This document shows, in pieces, positions 7,724 through 16,042 of a stretch of DNA of 56,249 nucleotides. Origin of the DNA: a virus. The first letter of the stretch is position 1. Every line of letters begins with the position of its first letter. Location of the stretch: the IMG/VR virus record IMGVR_UViG_3300031857_000228, positions 1 to 56,249 of that record; one strand, 5' to 3'. Below the pieces are notes generated by a model. It did no database searches. It was not told the DNA's origin and was given only the letters and a program-made list of their open reading frames with translations. A program made the position numbers and the translations under genes.

Positions 7724-8710
7724 ATGACCAAGATGCTCATCGACGCCGGCAAGTCGAGCCGTGGCTGGAGCCGCGTCGGCAACTTCGCGAAGTGCCCCCA
7801 GCTCTTCGCCTACCTCTACCGCGGCGAGCGCCTCGCGGACGACAACGGCGTCGCGCCCGACATCGCGCCCCCGGCGGAGGCGCTGGCGAAGGGGTCCATC
7901 GGCCACACGCTCCAGGCCCACCTCCACGCGCTGTGGGGTGCGGCCCAGCCGCAGGGCGTCGTCGTGGACGAGACGATGCACCACGACCCATCCGTGTTCA
8001 TGGAGCCTGAGGACGCCGCGAAGGCGTGGTGCGACAAGTACGGCAGCCACAACCTGCTACCCCAGATGATCAAGGTCTTCCACGCCTACCTCGCGCGGTT
8101 CCCTGAGCCCCCCGGAGATGTCATCGCGGTCGAGGCCCCGGTCACGGCGGTCCTCGGCAAGCTGCGCGAGGAGTGGGGTCTGTGGGTCGGCGAGGAGGTG
8201 GGCGGCGAGTGGCGGAGCCTAGATGGTGCAGTCATCGAGGTGACGCCGCTTCATGCCCCTGACCACAAAGAGCACGGGCGTCCCATCACGCTCACTCGCC
8301 GCTTTGACCTCGTAACGCGCGATAAGTCAGGACGCTACTACATTTGGGACCACAAACATCAGGCTTCGGTGAACGCGAAGAGCAGCGCCGCGGCCTACGC
8401 CATCGACGGCGGCTTCGCCGCGTTCCGCATCATGGGCCGGCAGCTCTACGGCGAGTCGTTCGGCGGGCTGACGCTGAACCTCATCAGCTCGACGCAGCCG
8501 GGCATGGTCGCACGCGAGCAGGTCCCGGCGACGCCGCACCGTGACGCACACTTCGCGAAGTGGCTATGGTGGGCGGAGCATCAGATCGCCCAGCTCGACC
8601 TGACGGTCGATCCCTGGGAGTGGCCCAAAGCCCAGAACGAACTGTCCTGCTACGGGCGCTACGGCCCCTGCGCAGGGCTCGACCTTTGCTCCCTCGGCCC
8701 TCGGGCGTGA
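7724..8710 (+). CDS. PD-(D/E)XK exonuclease, Cas4/RecB-like with Fe-S cysteines
   Basis: The 328-residue protein has the nuclease core as D195 followed by D209-H-K211 in the sequence IWDHKHQ. Four cysteines, C24 near the N-terminus and C309, C316 and C322 at the C-terminus, match the arrangement that holds a 4Fe-4S cluster in Cas4 and AddB nucleases. It probably resects DNA ends for recombination with the Sak4-like ATPase and SSB-like protein that follow. The N-terminal RSxxxxxxCP-like phrase (SRVGNFAKCPQLF) is also typical. An inverted TACC/GGTA pair lies just upstream of its ribosome-binding site. Confidence 0.85.
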   Translation: MTKMLIDAGKSSRGWSRVGNFAKCPQLFAYLYRGERLADDNGVAPDIAPPAEALAKGSIGHTLQAHLHALWGAAQPQGVVVDETMHHDPSVFMEPEDAAKAWCDKYGSHNLLPQMIKVFHAYLARFPEPPGDVIAVEAPVTAVLGKLREEWGLWVGEEVGGEWRSLDGAVIEVTPLHAPDHKEHGRPITLTRRFDLVTRDKSGRYYIWDHKHQASVNAKSSAAAYAIDGGFAAFRIMGRQLYGESFGGLTLNLISSTQPGMVAREQVPATPHRDAHFAKWLWWAEHQIAQLDLTVDPWEWPKAQNELSCYGRYGPCAGLDLCSLGPRA

Positions 8711-8774
8711 GGGGGCGGCCCTCGCGCGTCGCGGTCCGCGCACGGGGGTCGAACCAGGACCGGAGTACCACCAT

Positions 8775-9785
8775 ATGTCCGACAATCCGACCGTCATGGT
8801 GACGGTCTATGGCAAACCCAAGAAGAAGAAGACGAGCGATGTCCTCGCCGCGTTCCCGACTGCCTTGTGCATCGGGGTGCCGAGCGCCATCACGCTCGTC
8901 GCGCAGAACGAGCTGGGCTTCACCCCGGCGGTCCACCCCGAGCCCCCGCAGACGCTGCCCGAGCTGGTCGCGCTGCTCGACTACGTCAGCCGCACCGGCA
9001 TGGCGAAGCAGTACGGAGCCATCGTCATCGACGACGCCAGCCACATCTGCGACCGCAGCATGATGGCCTGGAACGAGGAGGCGCCGGCGGGGAAGAGCGG
9101 CAAGAAGGACAAGTTCTACGCCTTCCAGCAGCTCAACAAGTACCTGCTCATGCTGTCGGGCCTCTCCCGCCACATGGGTGTCCACCTCGCGTTCACCTTC
9201 CACGAGCGTATGCCCGGCACGAACGCCGACGGGTTCTTCTGCCCCGGCGGCCCGAACGTGCCGAGCCGCAATCAGGTGGAGACGCTCCCCAGCTGGTGCG
9301 ACATCAACGTGCGCGCGATGGTCGACTCGACCTACCCGGATCCCTGGTTTCCGGGCGTCTACTTCTGCGACCCCACGAACCCCGAGTGGGTGACGGGCGA
9401 CCGGACGGGCGTGTGCTGGGCGAAGACGCCGGGCAACCTCCGCGAGATCCTCCGGGCTTCGGCTGGCGGATACGCGCTCGCGCGCGTGCCGGGGCTGGAG
9501 TGGCAGGACGATCTGGCGGACGAGCTGGCCGCGCTCATCGTCGAGACGGGAGACATCAACGGCTCGCTGAAGAAAGTTTCCCAGTCGAATCCTCTGTTCT
9601 CGTCGGGTACGCCGCAGATTCATCTTCGGTGGGCTTGCCAGGACGGTATCGCTCGCGCTACGTTCCAGAAGCGCAAGGCGAGGAACCTCTTCGACCTCGC
9701 GTCCAAGGAAGAGCCGAAGAAGGGGAACGGCGTGCCTGTGCCTGTCCCCTCCGGTAGCTCGTCCTCGGCGACCACGAACAACTGA
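8775..9785 (+). CDS. Sak4/AAA_24-like recombination ATPase with altered Walker A
   Basis: The 336-residue protein has the layout of phage RecA-core ATPases of the Sak4 type: a strand leading into the P-loop position (VYGKPKKKKTSDVL, residues 11-24), a Walker-B-like IVIDD at about 84-87, and a Ser/Asn-rich tail. The usual GxxxxGK[ST] reads GKPKKKKT, with lysine replacing the Gly before the invariant lysine, so nucleotide binding could be changed. It lies between a Cas4-like nuclease and an SSB-like protein, the usual neighbours of phage annealing systems. Family assignment is by motif order and context. Confidence 0.7.
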   Translation: MSDNPTVMVTVYGKPKKKKTSDVLAAFPTALCIGVPSAITLVAQNELGFTPAVHPEPPQTLPELVALLDYVSRTGMAKQYGAIVIDDASHICDRSMMAWNEEAPAGKSGKKDKFYAFQQLNKYLLMLSGLSRHMGVHLAFTFHERMPGTNADGFFCPGGPNVPSRNQVETLPSWCDINVRAMVDSTYPDPWFPGVYFCDPTNPEWVTGDRTGVCWAKTPGNLREILRASAGGYALARVPGLEWQDDLADELAALIVETGDINGSLKKVSQSNPLFSSGTPQIHLRWACQDGIARATFQKRKARNLFDLASKEEPKKGNGVPVPVPSGSSSSATTNN

Positions 9786-9814
9786 CCATCACCACCAGTA
9801 CGACGGAGTTCATC

Positions 9815-10432
9815 ATGTCTTTCGCGATCAACGGCGCCCACTTCAAGGGCGTGTCCACCCTCGGCTCCTCTCAGCCCGAGGCCGGCTACTACGAGGTCGC
9901 CGGCCTCCAGGTCGAGCAGAAGGCCGGCGACAAGGCGGACGCCCGCCGCTTCCACGTCGAGTTCTCGAACGGCTTCAAGATGTTCGAGTTCGTCCACCTC
10001 CCGGTCGAGGGCCTCCCCGAGAAGAGCTTCAAGGGCCGCATCGCCGCGCTCAAGACCATCCTCGCCTCGTTCGGCTTCTCCAACGAGGAGATCGAGAACA
10101 ACGAGATCAGCGATGCGTGGTTCGTGACGACTACCAACGGCGGCCGCAAGGCGTTCGTCGAGTTCGTCCCCGGCCAGCAGGGCGTGCAGGGCTCCTACGC
10201 CCGCATCAACAAGTTCCTCACCAAGGAGCAGTACGAGAAGGCCAAGGCGTCGGGTGTCGTGCCGTCCGCGCGCGTCGAAGGCGGCGCGTCTCGCGCCTCC
10301 GCCCCGCCGGCCGTCGGCGCCATCCCCGCGGCGCCCTCCGCCGCCGTCGGCGCGCCGGTCCAGCCTGTGGCCCCGGCTCCCGCCGGCGGCCTGCGCCTCC
10401 CGCCGCCCCCCGCGGTGAGCGTCGCGCGCTAA
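9815..10432 (+). CDS. ssb: Single-stranded DNA-binding-like protein
   Basis: The 205-residue product has a compact N-terminal 140 residues with alternating strands and many aromatic residues, followed by a Pro/Ala/Val-rich tail of about 60 residues. This resembles the SSB-like (DUF669-type) partners of phage Sak4 and nuclease genes, in which an OB-like domain binds single strands and a flexible tail follows. It does not end in the acidic tip of bacterial SSB (it ends VAR). It is the last gene before a terminator at 10516, so it closes the first replication operon. Gene symbol is functional only. Confidence 0.65.
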   Translation: MSFAINGAHFKGVSTLGSSQPEAGYYEVAGLQVEQKAGDKADARRFHVEFSNGFKMFEFVHLPVEGLPEKSFKGRIAALKTILASFGFSNEEIENNEISDAWFVTTTNGGRKAFVEFVPGQQGVQGSYARINKFLTKEQYEKAKASGVVPSARVEGGASRASAPPAVGAIPAAPSAAVGAPVQPVAPAPAGGLRLPPPPAVSVAR

Positions 10433-10515
10433 GGCGGAGCGGAGCCCGCGCCGTGGGACCGAGGCGCGAATCGGCTCGCTGAATCGGGACGAGGTGGCGT
10501 ATCCACTTGCAGCAT

Positions 10516-10546
10516 CGCCCTGTCAAGTCTTGTACTTGGCAGGGCG
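10516..10546 (+). terminator. Hairpin terminator after the SSB-like gene
   Basis: Arms of 13 bases at 10516-10528 and 10534-10546 pair with one G-T wobble around a five-base loop, followed by a short T-containing stretch. The right arm overlaps the -35 of the next promoter. Confidence 0.6.
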
Positions 10547-10564
10547 TTCGCGCTTTGATATAGT
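10536..10564 (+). promoter_or_regulatory. Sigma70-like promoter upstream of the 10586 gene
   Basis: TTGGCA at 10536-10541, 17-bp spacer, TATAGT at 10559-10564, then GAGAGG 13-8 bases before ATG 10586. The -35 is inside the terminator hairpin, so termination and re-initiation share the same DNA. Confidence 0.65.
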
Positions 10565-10585
10565 CGGCGTGACGAGAGGTATACG

Positions 10586-11398
10586 ATGGCCGCCGACTAC
10601 TACAGTACCAAGGACGCTCTGCGCCGCGAGGGCCAGAACGAGGCCGGAGCGCGGTTCCGCGAGATGGCCGGTGGCGCTGGCCCGGGCACCCCGTCGTACG
10701 CAGAGTCGCGTGAACCCATCGTGGACGCCACGGTGACGCCGGCTCCGGCGAAGTCGTTGAAGGCGGGCTTCTACCAAGGCGTCGGCGGGTACGAGTACAT
10801 CGTGGGTCCGCAGGGCGAGGTCACCATCGCCAACTCGCCCAACGCCCGAGGCATCGGGACCGTCGTGGATGTGGACAGCCCCTTCTACGACTTCATCGCC
10901 ACGGAGCTGGCTGGCAAGCAGGACAAGGTGTCGAGCATCCCCGCGCCTGTCGCCCAGCGGCTGGCGCAGGCGAAGGCGCCCAAGAAGGCCGGCCCCAAGG
11001 CGACGGTCACTCCCGGTGGCGTCGAGGGCATGGAGATCGAGCCGCCCATGACCCAGCCGGCGCCCGCGCCCAAGGTGGCCCCCCAGACCGCCGCTCCGCA
11101 GGCAACCGCGGCTTCCCCGCCCCCGGCGCGGCGCGATCCTGCGTCTGAGTTCGGGACCCGTGCGAACATCCGGGCAACGGTCGGCGGCGCCGTGGAAAAC
11201 TTCCTCGCCGATGAAGAGCGCCGGATGGCGTTCTCGCAGCGCACCGCGAGCGCGCGGGCGGACGCCGTAGCGGCGCTCGTGAAGAATGGCATGGATGCGT
11301 CGGACGCCCGACGGTTCGTCAACACCGCTATTGAGCGGGAAGGCGAGAAGGCGCTTCCGATGCTGGAAGCGCTGGGCGGAGCGCGGTTCACCAAGTAG
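10586..11398 (+). CDS. Hypothetical protein with shared N-terminal motif (270 aa)
   Basis: The 270-residue product has no recognised fold. It starts MAADYYSTKDALRREG, similar to the starts of the 11477 and 11924 products. Residues about 30-110 look like a small globular domain, about 140-185 is a Pro/Ala-rich linker, and the last 80 residues are charged and helical. It opens a three-gene group with its own promoter inside the replication region. The shared N-terminus suggests a common partner or destination; the function is unknown. Confidence 0.6.
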   Translation: MAADYYSTKDALRREGQNEAGARFREMAGGAGPGTPSYAESREPIVDATVTPAPAKSLKAGFYQGVGGYEYIVGPQGEVTIANSPNARGIGTVVDVDSPFYDFIATELAGKQDKVSSIPAPVAQRLAQAKAPKKAGPKATVTPGGVEGMEIEPPMTQPAPAPKVAPQTAAPQATAASPPPARRDPASEFGTRANIRATVGGAVENFLADEERRMAFSQRTASARADAVAALVKNGMDASDARRFVNTAIEREGEKALPMLEALGGARFTK

Positions 11399-11476
11399 CT
11401 GACGCTACGCGACCTCGCGGGCGGCTTCTTTGAAGCGCACCGCGCGTCGACAACAGCCAGAAACACAGGAAGTAGT

Positions 11477-11899
11477 GTGGCCGCACCGACCGAGTACTAC
11501 GCGCTCAAGGACGCCGCGAAGCAGAAGGCACGCACGGCGGATGCGTGTCCGCGTGCGACGCAGGACGTGGGGCTGAACCTGAAGAACCGGCAGCGCGCCA
11601 TCGAGACGGCGATGTACGGCCCCGCCAATCCCGAACAGCCGGGCGGCTACTTCGAGAAGATCGCAGCGGAGTGGGGCGTCCCCGTCGAGCAGGCACTGAC
11701 GATGCGCTGCGGCAACTGCCGCGTGTTCGTCGTCTCGCCCGAGATGCAGGCGTGCATCCAGACGGGGATGGAGTCGGACGGCGGGGACGAGTACGACGTG
11801 ATGGTCGCCTCGGAGCTGGGCTACTGCGAGATGTTCGACTTCAAGTGCGCCGCCAGCCGCACCTGCCGCGCGTGGGTGACCGGCGGCCCGCAACGATAA
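11477..11899 (+). CDS. Cys-rich small protein, likely metal or Fe-S binding (140 aa)
   Basis: A GTG start at 11477 follows AGGAAG. The 140-residue product has six clustered cysteines at 78, 81 (CGNC), 93, 117, 124 and 130, ending CRAWVTGGPQR. This CxxC...C...C pattern with a terminal tGGP phrase occurs in small proteins of many aquatic phages and may hold zinc or an iron-sulfur cluster. The first 20 residues (MAAPTEYYALKDAAKQKART) recall its two neighbours. No role can be assigned from sequence; metal binding is inferred from the spacing. Confidence 0.65.
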   Translation: MAAPTEYYALKDAAKQKARTADACPRATQDVGLNLKNRQRAIETAMYGPANPEQPGGYFEKIAAEWGVPVEQALTMRCGNCRVFVVSPEMQACIQTGMESDGGDEYDVMVASELGYCEMFDFKCAASRTCRAWVTGGPQR

Positions 11900-11923
11900 G
11901 TATGGTTGCGCCAGGAGTGTGCG

Positions 11924-12439
11924 ATGGCGGATTACGCTGAGATGAAGGAGAAGCTCCGCCGCGAAGGCATGGCGGAGCAGAAGGCCAAGCTCAACTCTAC
12001 TGCGGGCACGCCCGCGCAGACCTCGATGCGCTACGGCTCAATGACGAACGAGCAAGAGCAGATCGCAGAGCGCCCGTGGTTCCAGATCGGCGAGTACGAC
12101 ACCAAGCTCGCGCCGGAGAAAGAGTCAGAGTTCCGCGCGTGGGCCGTCAAGCGCGGCATCGACCGCGACCTCGAAGACTACGACCTGCGCGGGGCGTGGG
12201 CGGCGAACGAAGTGCCGGACGCCGGGCACGGCACCGACCGATACAAGAAGCCGAACCATCCGACGTTCAGCGTCGAGTCCATCTACGCCAAGGACCGGGG
12301 TGCCGGGCGATGGGAAGACAACCGCTTCGTGGTAGGTCCGGCCAACCTCAAGTACCGCGACATCGGCGCACTTGTGGACTACTTCGACAAGTACGAACCG
12401 GGCGTGAAGTTGGACTGGTCGGAGCTTGTTCCCGAGTAG
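11924..12439 (+). CDS. Conserved phage protein of virion-associated type (171 aa)
   Basis: ATG 11924 is chosen because CAGGAG precedes it; six residues more are possible from 11906. The 171-residue protein has a central stretch with YDLRGAW, then KKPNHPTFSVESIY and GRWEDNRFVV, a pattern I recognise from phage proteins often annotated as structural or peptidase-like, where the YDLRG and KPNHPTFS-type phrases recur. Its N-terminus MADYAEMKEKLRREG resembles that of the 10586 product. It is unexpected inside the replication module. The family link is from memory. Confidence 0.65.
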   Translation: MADYAEMKEKLRREGMAEQKAKLNSTAGTPAQTSMRYGSMTNEQEQIAERPWFQIGEYDTKLAPEKESEFRAWAVKRGIDRDLEDYDLRGAWAANEVPDAGHGTDRYKKPNHPTFSVESIYAKDRGAGRWEDNRFVVGPANLKYRDIGALVDYFDKYEPGVKLDWSELVPE

Positions 12440-12441
12440 TC

Positions 12442-12470
12442 TTGCGTTGACGCTGCGGTAGAGATACATC
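12442..12470 (+). promoter_or_regulatory. Promoter and operator-like repeat before the Dam-type gene
   Basis: TTGCGT (12442-12447) and TACATC (12465-12470) are 17 bp apart, ending six bases before ATG 12477; a TTGACG at 12447 with a weaker -10 is an alternative. GGTAGA and TCTACC form an inverted repeat across 12457-12474. Confidence 0.5.
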
Positions 12471-12476
12471 TACCGC

Positions 12477-12914
12477 ATGAACACCGACCTCATGTTCTCG
12501 TCGGCCACCGACCAGTGGGCCACGCCGCAGGCGTTCTTCGCTGAGTGGGACGCGGTCTTCAACTTCGAGCTGGATGTCTGCGCCGACGCCTCGAACGCGA
12601 AGTGCTGGCGGTTCTTCAGCGAGGCCGACAACGGCCTCTACCAGGACTGGGCGCCGAACCGCTGCTGGATGAACCCACCCTACGGACGCGAGATCCGTCG
12701 ATGGGTCCAGAAGGCGTACAACGAGAGCCTCCGCGGCGCGACGGTCGTGTGCCTCCTGCCGGCCCGGACCGACACGGCGTGGTGGCATGACTACATCCTG
12801 CCGCACGCGATGGTGACCTTCGTCCGGGGGCGCATCAAGTTCGGCGACTCGAAGAACGGTGCGCCGTTCCCGAGCGCGGTCGCCGTGTTCTATCCGCGGG
12901 CCTCGCAGCGATGA
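12477..12914 (+). CDS. dam: Phage DNA N6-adenine methyltransferase (Dam type)
   Basis: The 145-residue protein matches the compact phage Dam family (PF05869 type): it opens with a TDQWATPQ phrase, has LDVCAD near residue 37, and the catalytic NPPYG at 66-70. It would methylate adenine N6 in phage DNA, for protection against host restriction or timing of replication. There is no ribosome-binding site, and the promoter -10 box ends six bases before the ATG, so the message is probably leaderless. It overlaps the polymerase start by four bases, so both are likely co-transcribed. Confidence 0.85.
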   Translation: MNTDLMFSSATDQWATPQAFFAEWDAVFNFELDVCADASNAKCWRFFSEADNGLYQDWAPNRCWMNPPYGREIRRWVQKAYNESLRGATVVCLLPARTDTAWWHDYILPHAMVTFVRGRIKFGDSKNGAPFPSAVAVFYPRASQR

Positions 12915-15745
12915 CCTACGATCCCCGGAAGTGTGGCGCACGCTGCGACGAGTGTCCGCTCGGCCCCTCGGGCAAGTTCCGCGAGGGCTACTGGCAGCCC
13001 GTGCCGCCGGAGCGCCACACCGGCGCGACCATCCTCGCGGTGGCGGAGATGCCGCACGCCGAAGACGCCAACAACGGCCGTCCGTTGTCGGGCCGCTCCG
13101 GGCAGGAATGGAACGCCGCGCTGCTGGCGCTCGGCAAGCGCCGCACGGACATCGACCTCACGCACGTCGTCGCCTGCTCCGCCGGCACGCAGCCGAACGC
13201 ATGGGAGAAGCTCAACAAGGCGCTCGACAAGGAGAACCGGCGTCTTCTTGCGCAGGGGCTCCCCGTCCTCCCCGACCCTATCATGTGCTGTCGGCCACGT
13301 CTACTGGCCGAGACGAACAACTACGAGAACATCCTTTCTCTCGGCAGAGTCGCCGCCAACTCGCTGACGGGAAAGGCGCAGTCCATCTTCTCGCTGCGGG
13401 GCGGCCCGGTGTGGGTCGACGAGAACTACGGCGCGCTTCTGGAGACGCCGCTCGCCGGCGACGCCGTGCCGGACGGCGCGGTCCGCAAGGTGTTCCCGAT
13501 GTTCCACCCCGGCTTCGTGCAGAAGGCTCCGGGGTGGCGGCACGTCCTGCACGCCGACCTCGGGAAGGCCCTCCGCTGGTTCTCTGGGGCGCTTCGGTGG
13601 ACCGAGCCGACCCGAACCTTCAACCCGTCGCCGGACGAGCTGGAAGCGTTCCTGGCGCGCCCTGCGCCCTTCTGGGCCTACGACTTGGAGACGGACGGCA
13701 TCGAGTCGCTCGTGTGCAAGGTGCGCTCCATCGCCATCGCGCACCCCGACCTCAACGCCGAGGGGCGCGCCATGCGCCCCGGCCAGGAGGAGGCCGTCCG
13801 CTGCGCGGTGATGGGCCTCAACATCCTGAGCGGCGACGGCTTCACCCGGTACTACGATCCCGCCGACGAGGCCCGCGTCCTCGACATCCTCCGGCGCTTC
13901 TTCCTCGACACGAGCAGGGTCAAGGTGGGCCACAACGCCGGCTACTACGACCGACAGGTCGTCGAGCAGTGGCTCGGCGTGACCCCGATGCCGATCATCG
14001 ACACGCTCTTCGCGGCAAGGTTCAGGGCGCCCGAGCTGCCAAAGGGGCTGAAGACGGTGGGCTCGGTCCTCACCGACGTCGACCGCTGGGAGACGACCGA
14101 GAAGGGCGAGAGCCTCGCGTTCGGGAATGTCGACGACTGGGACCGCCTCGCCTACAACTGCACCGACTCGTCGGTGAACGCGCGCATCGTCGTGCCGTTG
14201 ATGGACGCCGCAGAAGAGGTCGGCGCGTTCCGCGACCTGCCCGAGGCGCTGCGGCCCGTCGGCTGGGAGAACCGGCGCTGGGACCTGCACGAACTCGACC
14301 ACGCGACGCAGGATATGTGCGTCAACCTCCACAAGATCGGCGTGTACGTCGACCAGGAAGCACGCTTCAAGATGGAGGTGGAGACGCGGGCCTCGGTCGC
14401 GAAGCGCGAGAAGAACCTCTCCGAGCTGGCGCGTGCCGTCGGCGTCAGTCGGCTCGACCTCAAGAGCGCCGGCGCCAACGACGAGAGCGACGACACCGAG
14501 GGCGTGAAGCCGGGCAGCGCCGACCAGATCCGCGACCTGCTCTACGAGGAGTGGAAGCTCGGCATCCCGCCGAACATGGAGGCGCGCGACTTCTACACCA
14601 TGTCGGGGATGCCGGGCACCGGGGACAAGGTGCTCCGCGGCCACCTCGCCGGCGGCCGGCTGACGAAGGAGCAGGAGGCGTTCATCCGCGAGCTGCGGCT
14701 GTACCGCCGGGAGAAGAACAAGATCCTCGGCACCGTGCTGCTACCGCTGAACCTCGCGGCGCACGACCCGAAGAAGGGCGTCATCTGGCACGCCGACGGG
14801 CGCGTGCGCTCCACCTGGAACGCCCACGTCACGGCACCGGGGCGGCTGTCTTCCTCTGGTCCGAACCTTCAGAACATCGGCTCACGGAAGGGACAGGGCA
14901 AGCTGAAGACGCTCTTCGCAGCGCAGCCGGGCCACCTCTTCGTCGGCGCCGACCTCGACCAAGCGCATCTCCGCATCACGGCGAACTACTGGCGCATCCC
15001 GCTCCTGCTGGAGTGCTTCAGCGAGGGGAAGGATCCGCACAACACGCTCGCGTATCAGGTGTTCGGCGACAAGTTCAAGAACGCGGACGGCTGGGGCCCC
15101 GACGGCTTTAGCGTCTACAAGAAGCCGGGCGGCGGCATGGCGAAGGCGATGCGCGATGTCATGAAGACTTTTAGATATGCCAGTATTTACTGGGCAGATC
15201 CGATGACCGTGTGGCAAGTGCTCACGTCAACCGAGTCGGACGGCGGCGAGATGCCGTACCTCAACATGACCTCGAAAGAGGTCCGCCACTTCCACGAGAC
15301 ATGGCTCAAGAACGAGCCGGAGTGGATGGCCGCATGGGAGGTGATGCTCTCGATGTATCGGCACCAGGGCTACATGGAAGAGCCCGTGCTGGGACGGCGC
15401 TCGGGTGGCCTCTCCGACGGCAAGAAGAACGAGGTCGTGAACTTCCCCATCCTGGCCGCCGAGGCGTCGCTGATGCGGCTTGCGGAGCAGGCGCTCATCG
15501 CTGCCTACCCGTGGAACCTCGACGCGCGGACGGGCCTCATCCACCAGTGCCACGACTCCGTCGCGGTAGAGATCGAAGCTCCGCCGGGGCTGGAGAAGTG
15601 GAAGCCCGCGAAGGGGGAGGCGCTCCCCGCCGAGCTGGAGCGCCATCGGAAGCGCGTCGAGGAGTGCATGACGGTGCGCGTTCCTGGCTGGGAAGTGCCG
15701 CTCACCGCCGAGGCGAGCGTCGGCCGAAACCTCAAGGAGGCTTGA
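12911..15745 (+). CDS. Family A DNA polymerase with N-terminal UDG-like domain
   Basis: The 944-residue protein has three parts. Residues 8-215 resemble family 4 uracil-DNA glycosylase: cysteines C12, C15, C89 and C126/C127 placed like Fe-S ligands, a GRPLSGRSG phrase, and FHPGF at 198-202. Then comes a 3'-5' exonuclease with DLETDG at 258-263, N342..D347 and YNCTD at 415-419. The polymerase has RLSSSGPNLQNIG, motif A D681-LDQAHLR, motif B R748, K752, Y756, Y760 and motif C H881-D882. Unusual: motif C reads HDS rather than HDE, motif A has His at the usual Glu, and W761 follows the motif B tyrosine. The two catalytic aspartates remain. Confidence 0.9.
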   Translation: MTYDPRKCGARCDECPLGPSGKFREGYWQPVPPERHTGATILAVAEMPHAEDANNGRPLSGRSGQEWNAALLALGKRRTDIDLTHVVACSAGTQPNAWEKLNKALDKENRRLLAQGLPVLPDPIMCCRPRLLAETNNYENILSLGRVAANSLTGKAQSIFSLRGGPVWVDENYGALLETPLAGDAVPDGAVRKVFPMFHPGFVQKAPGWRHVLHADLGKALRWFSGALRWTEPTRTFNPSPDELEAFLARPAPFWAYDLETDGIESLVCKVRSIAIAHPDLNAEGRAMRPGQEEAVRCAVMGLNILSGDGFTRYYDPADEARVLDILRRFFLDTSRVKVGHNAGYYDRQVVEQWLGVTPMPIIDTLFAARFRAPELPKGLKTVGSVLTDVDRWETTEKGESLAFGNVDDWDRLAYNCTDSSVNARIVVPLMDAAEEVGAFRDLPEALRPVGWENRRWDLHELDHATQDMCVNLHKIGVYVDQEARFKMEVETRASVAKREKNLSELARAVGVSRLDLKSAGANDESDDTEGVKPGSADQIRDLLYEEWKLGIPPNMEARDFYTMSGMPGTGDKVLRGHLAGGRLTKEQEAFIRELRLYRREKNKILGTVLLPLNLAAHDPKKGVIWHADGRVRSTWNAHVTAPGRLSSSGPNLQNIGSRKGQGKLKTLFAAQPGHLFVGADLDQAHLRITANYWRIPLLLECFSEGKDPHNTLAYQVFGDKFKNADGWGPDGFSVYKKPGGGMAKAMRDVMKTFRYASIYWADPMTVWQVLTSTESDGGEMPYLNMTSKEVRHFHETWLKNEPEWMAAWEVMLSMYRHQGYMEEPVLGRRSGGLSDGKKNEVVNFPILAAEASLMRLAEQALIAAYPWNLDARTGLIHQCHDSVAVEIEAPPGLEKWKPAKGEALPAELERHRKRVEECMTVRVPGWEVPLTAEASVGRNLKEA

Positions 15746-15770
15746 CGCTCCGGTAAGGTACGGTTAGAGT
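15742..15770 (+). promoter_or_regulatory. TTGACG promoter overlapping the polymerase stop codon
   Basis: TTGACG (15742-15747), 17-bp spacer with CCGGTAAGGTAC, TAGAGT (15765-15770), about 30 bases before ATG 15800. The -35 contains the polymerase TGA stop. Confidence 0.65.
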
Positions 15771-15799
15771 GGTCCTGAGTGAAACACCTCGGGAGTCTC

Positions 15800-16042
15800 A
15801 TGGACGACGGACTGAAGCAGCTCGCCGCGCGTGACGCGGTCAACCACCCGGACCACTACGGCGGGGAGAACAACCCCTACGAGTGCATCAAGGTGATTGA
15901 AGCGTGGGACCTTGGGTTCAACCTTGGCAACGCGCTGAAGTACATCTCGCGCGCCGGGAAGAAGGACGCGGCCAAGGCCGTCGAAGATCTCCGCAAGGCC
16001 AAGCAGTACCTCGACTTTGAGATTGCCAGGAGGAGCCGATGA
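15800..16042 (+). CDS. DUF3310 (SaV-like nucleotide kinase-type) protein
   Basis: ATG 15800 with GGGAG upstream is preferred over GTG 15779. The 80-residue protein has the DUF3310 pattern: VNHPDHYGG near the start, then ECIKVIEAWDLGFNLGNALKYISRAGKK and a C-terminal DLRKAKQYLDFEI helix. These small proteins are common in phage replication regions and have been linked to nucleotide metabolism (SaV-like), though the biochemistry is poorly settled. It leads an operon of small genes read from the promoter at 15742, overlapping the next gene by four bases. Confidence 0.85.
   Translation: MDDGLKQLAARDAVNHPDHYGGENNPYECIKVIEAWDLGFNLGNALKYISRAGKKDAAKAVEDLRKAKQYLDFEIARRSR

Noticed and set aside
12859-15111. 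A 750-codon open frame in another plus frame over the polymerase gene
   Set aside because: Low-complexity Arg/Ala composition; the polymerase frame contains all motifs in order.
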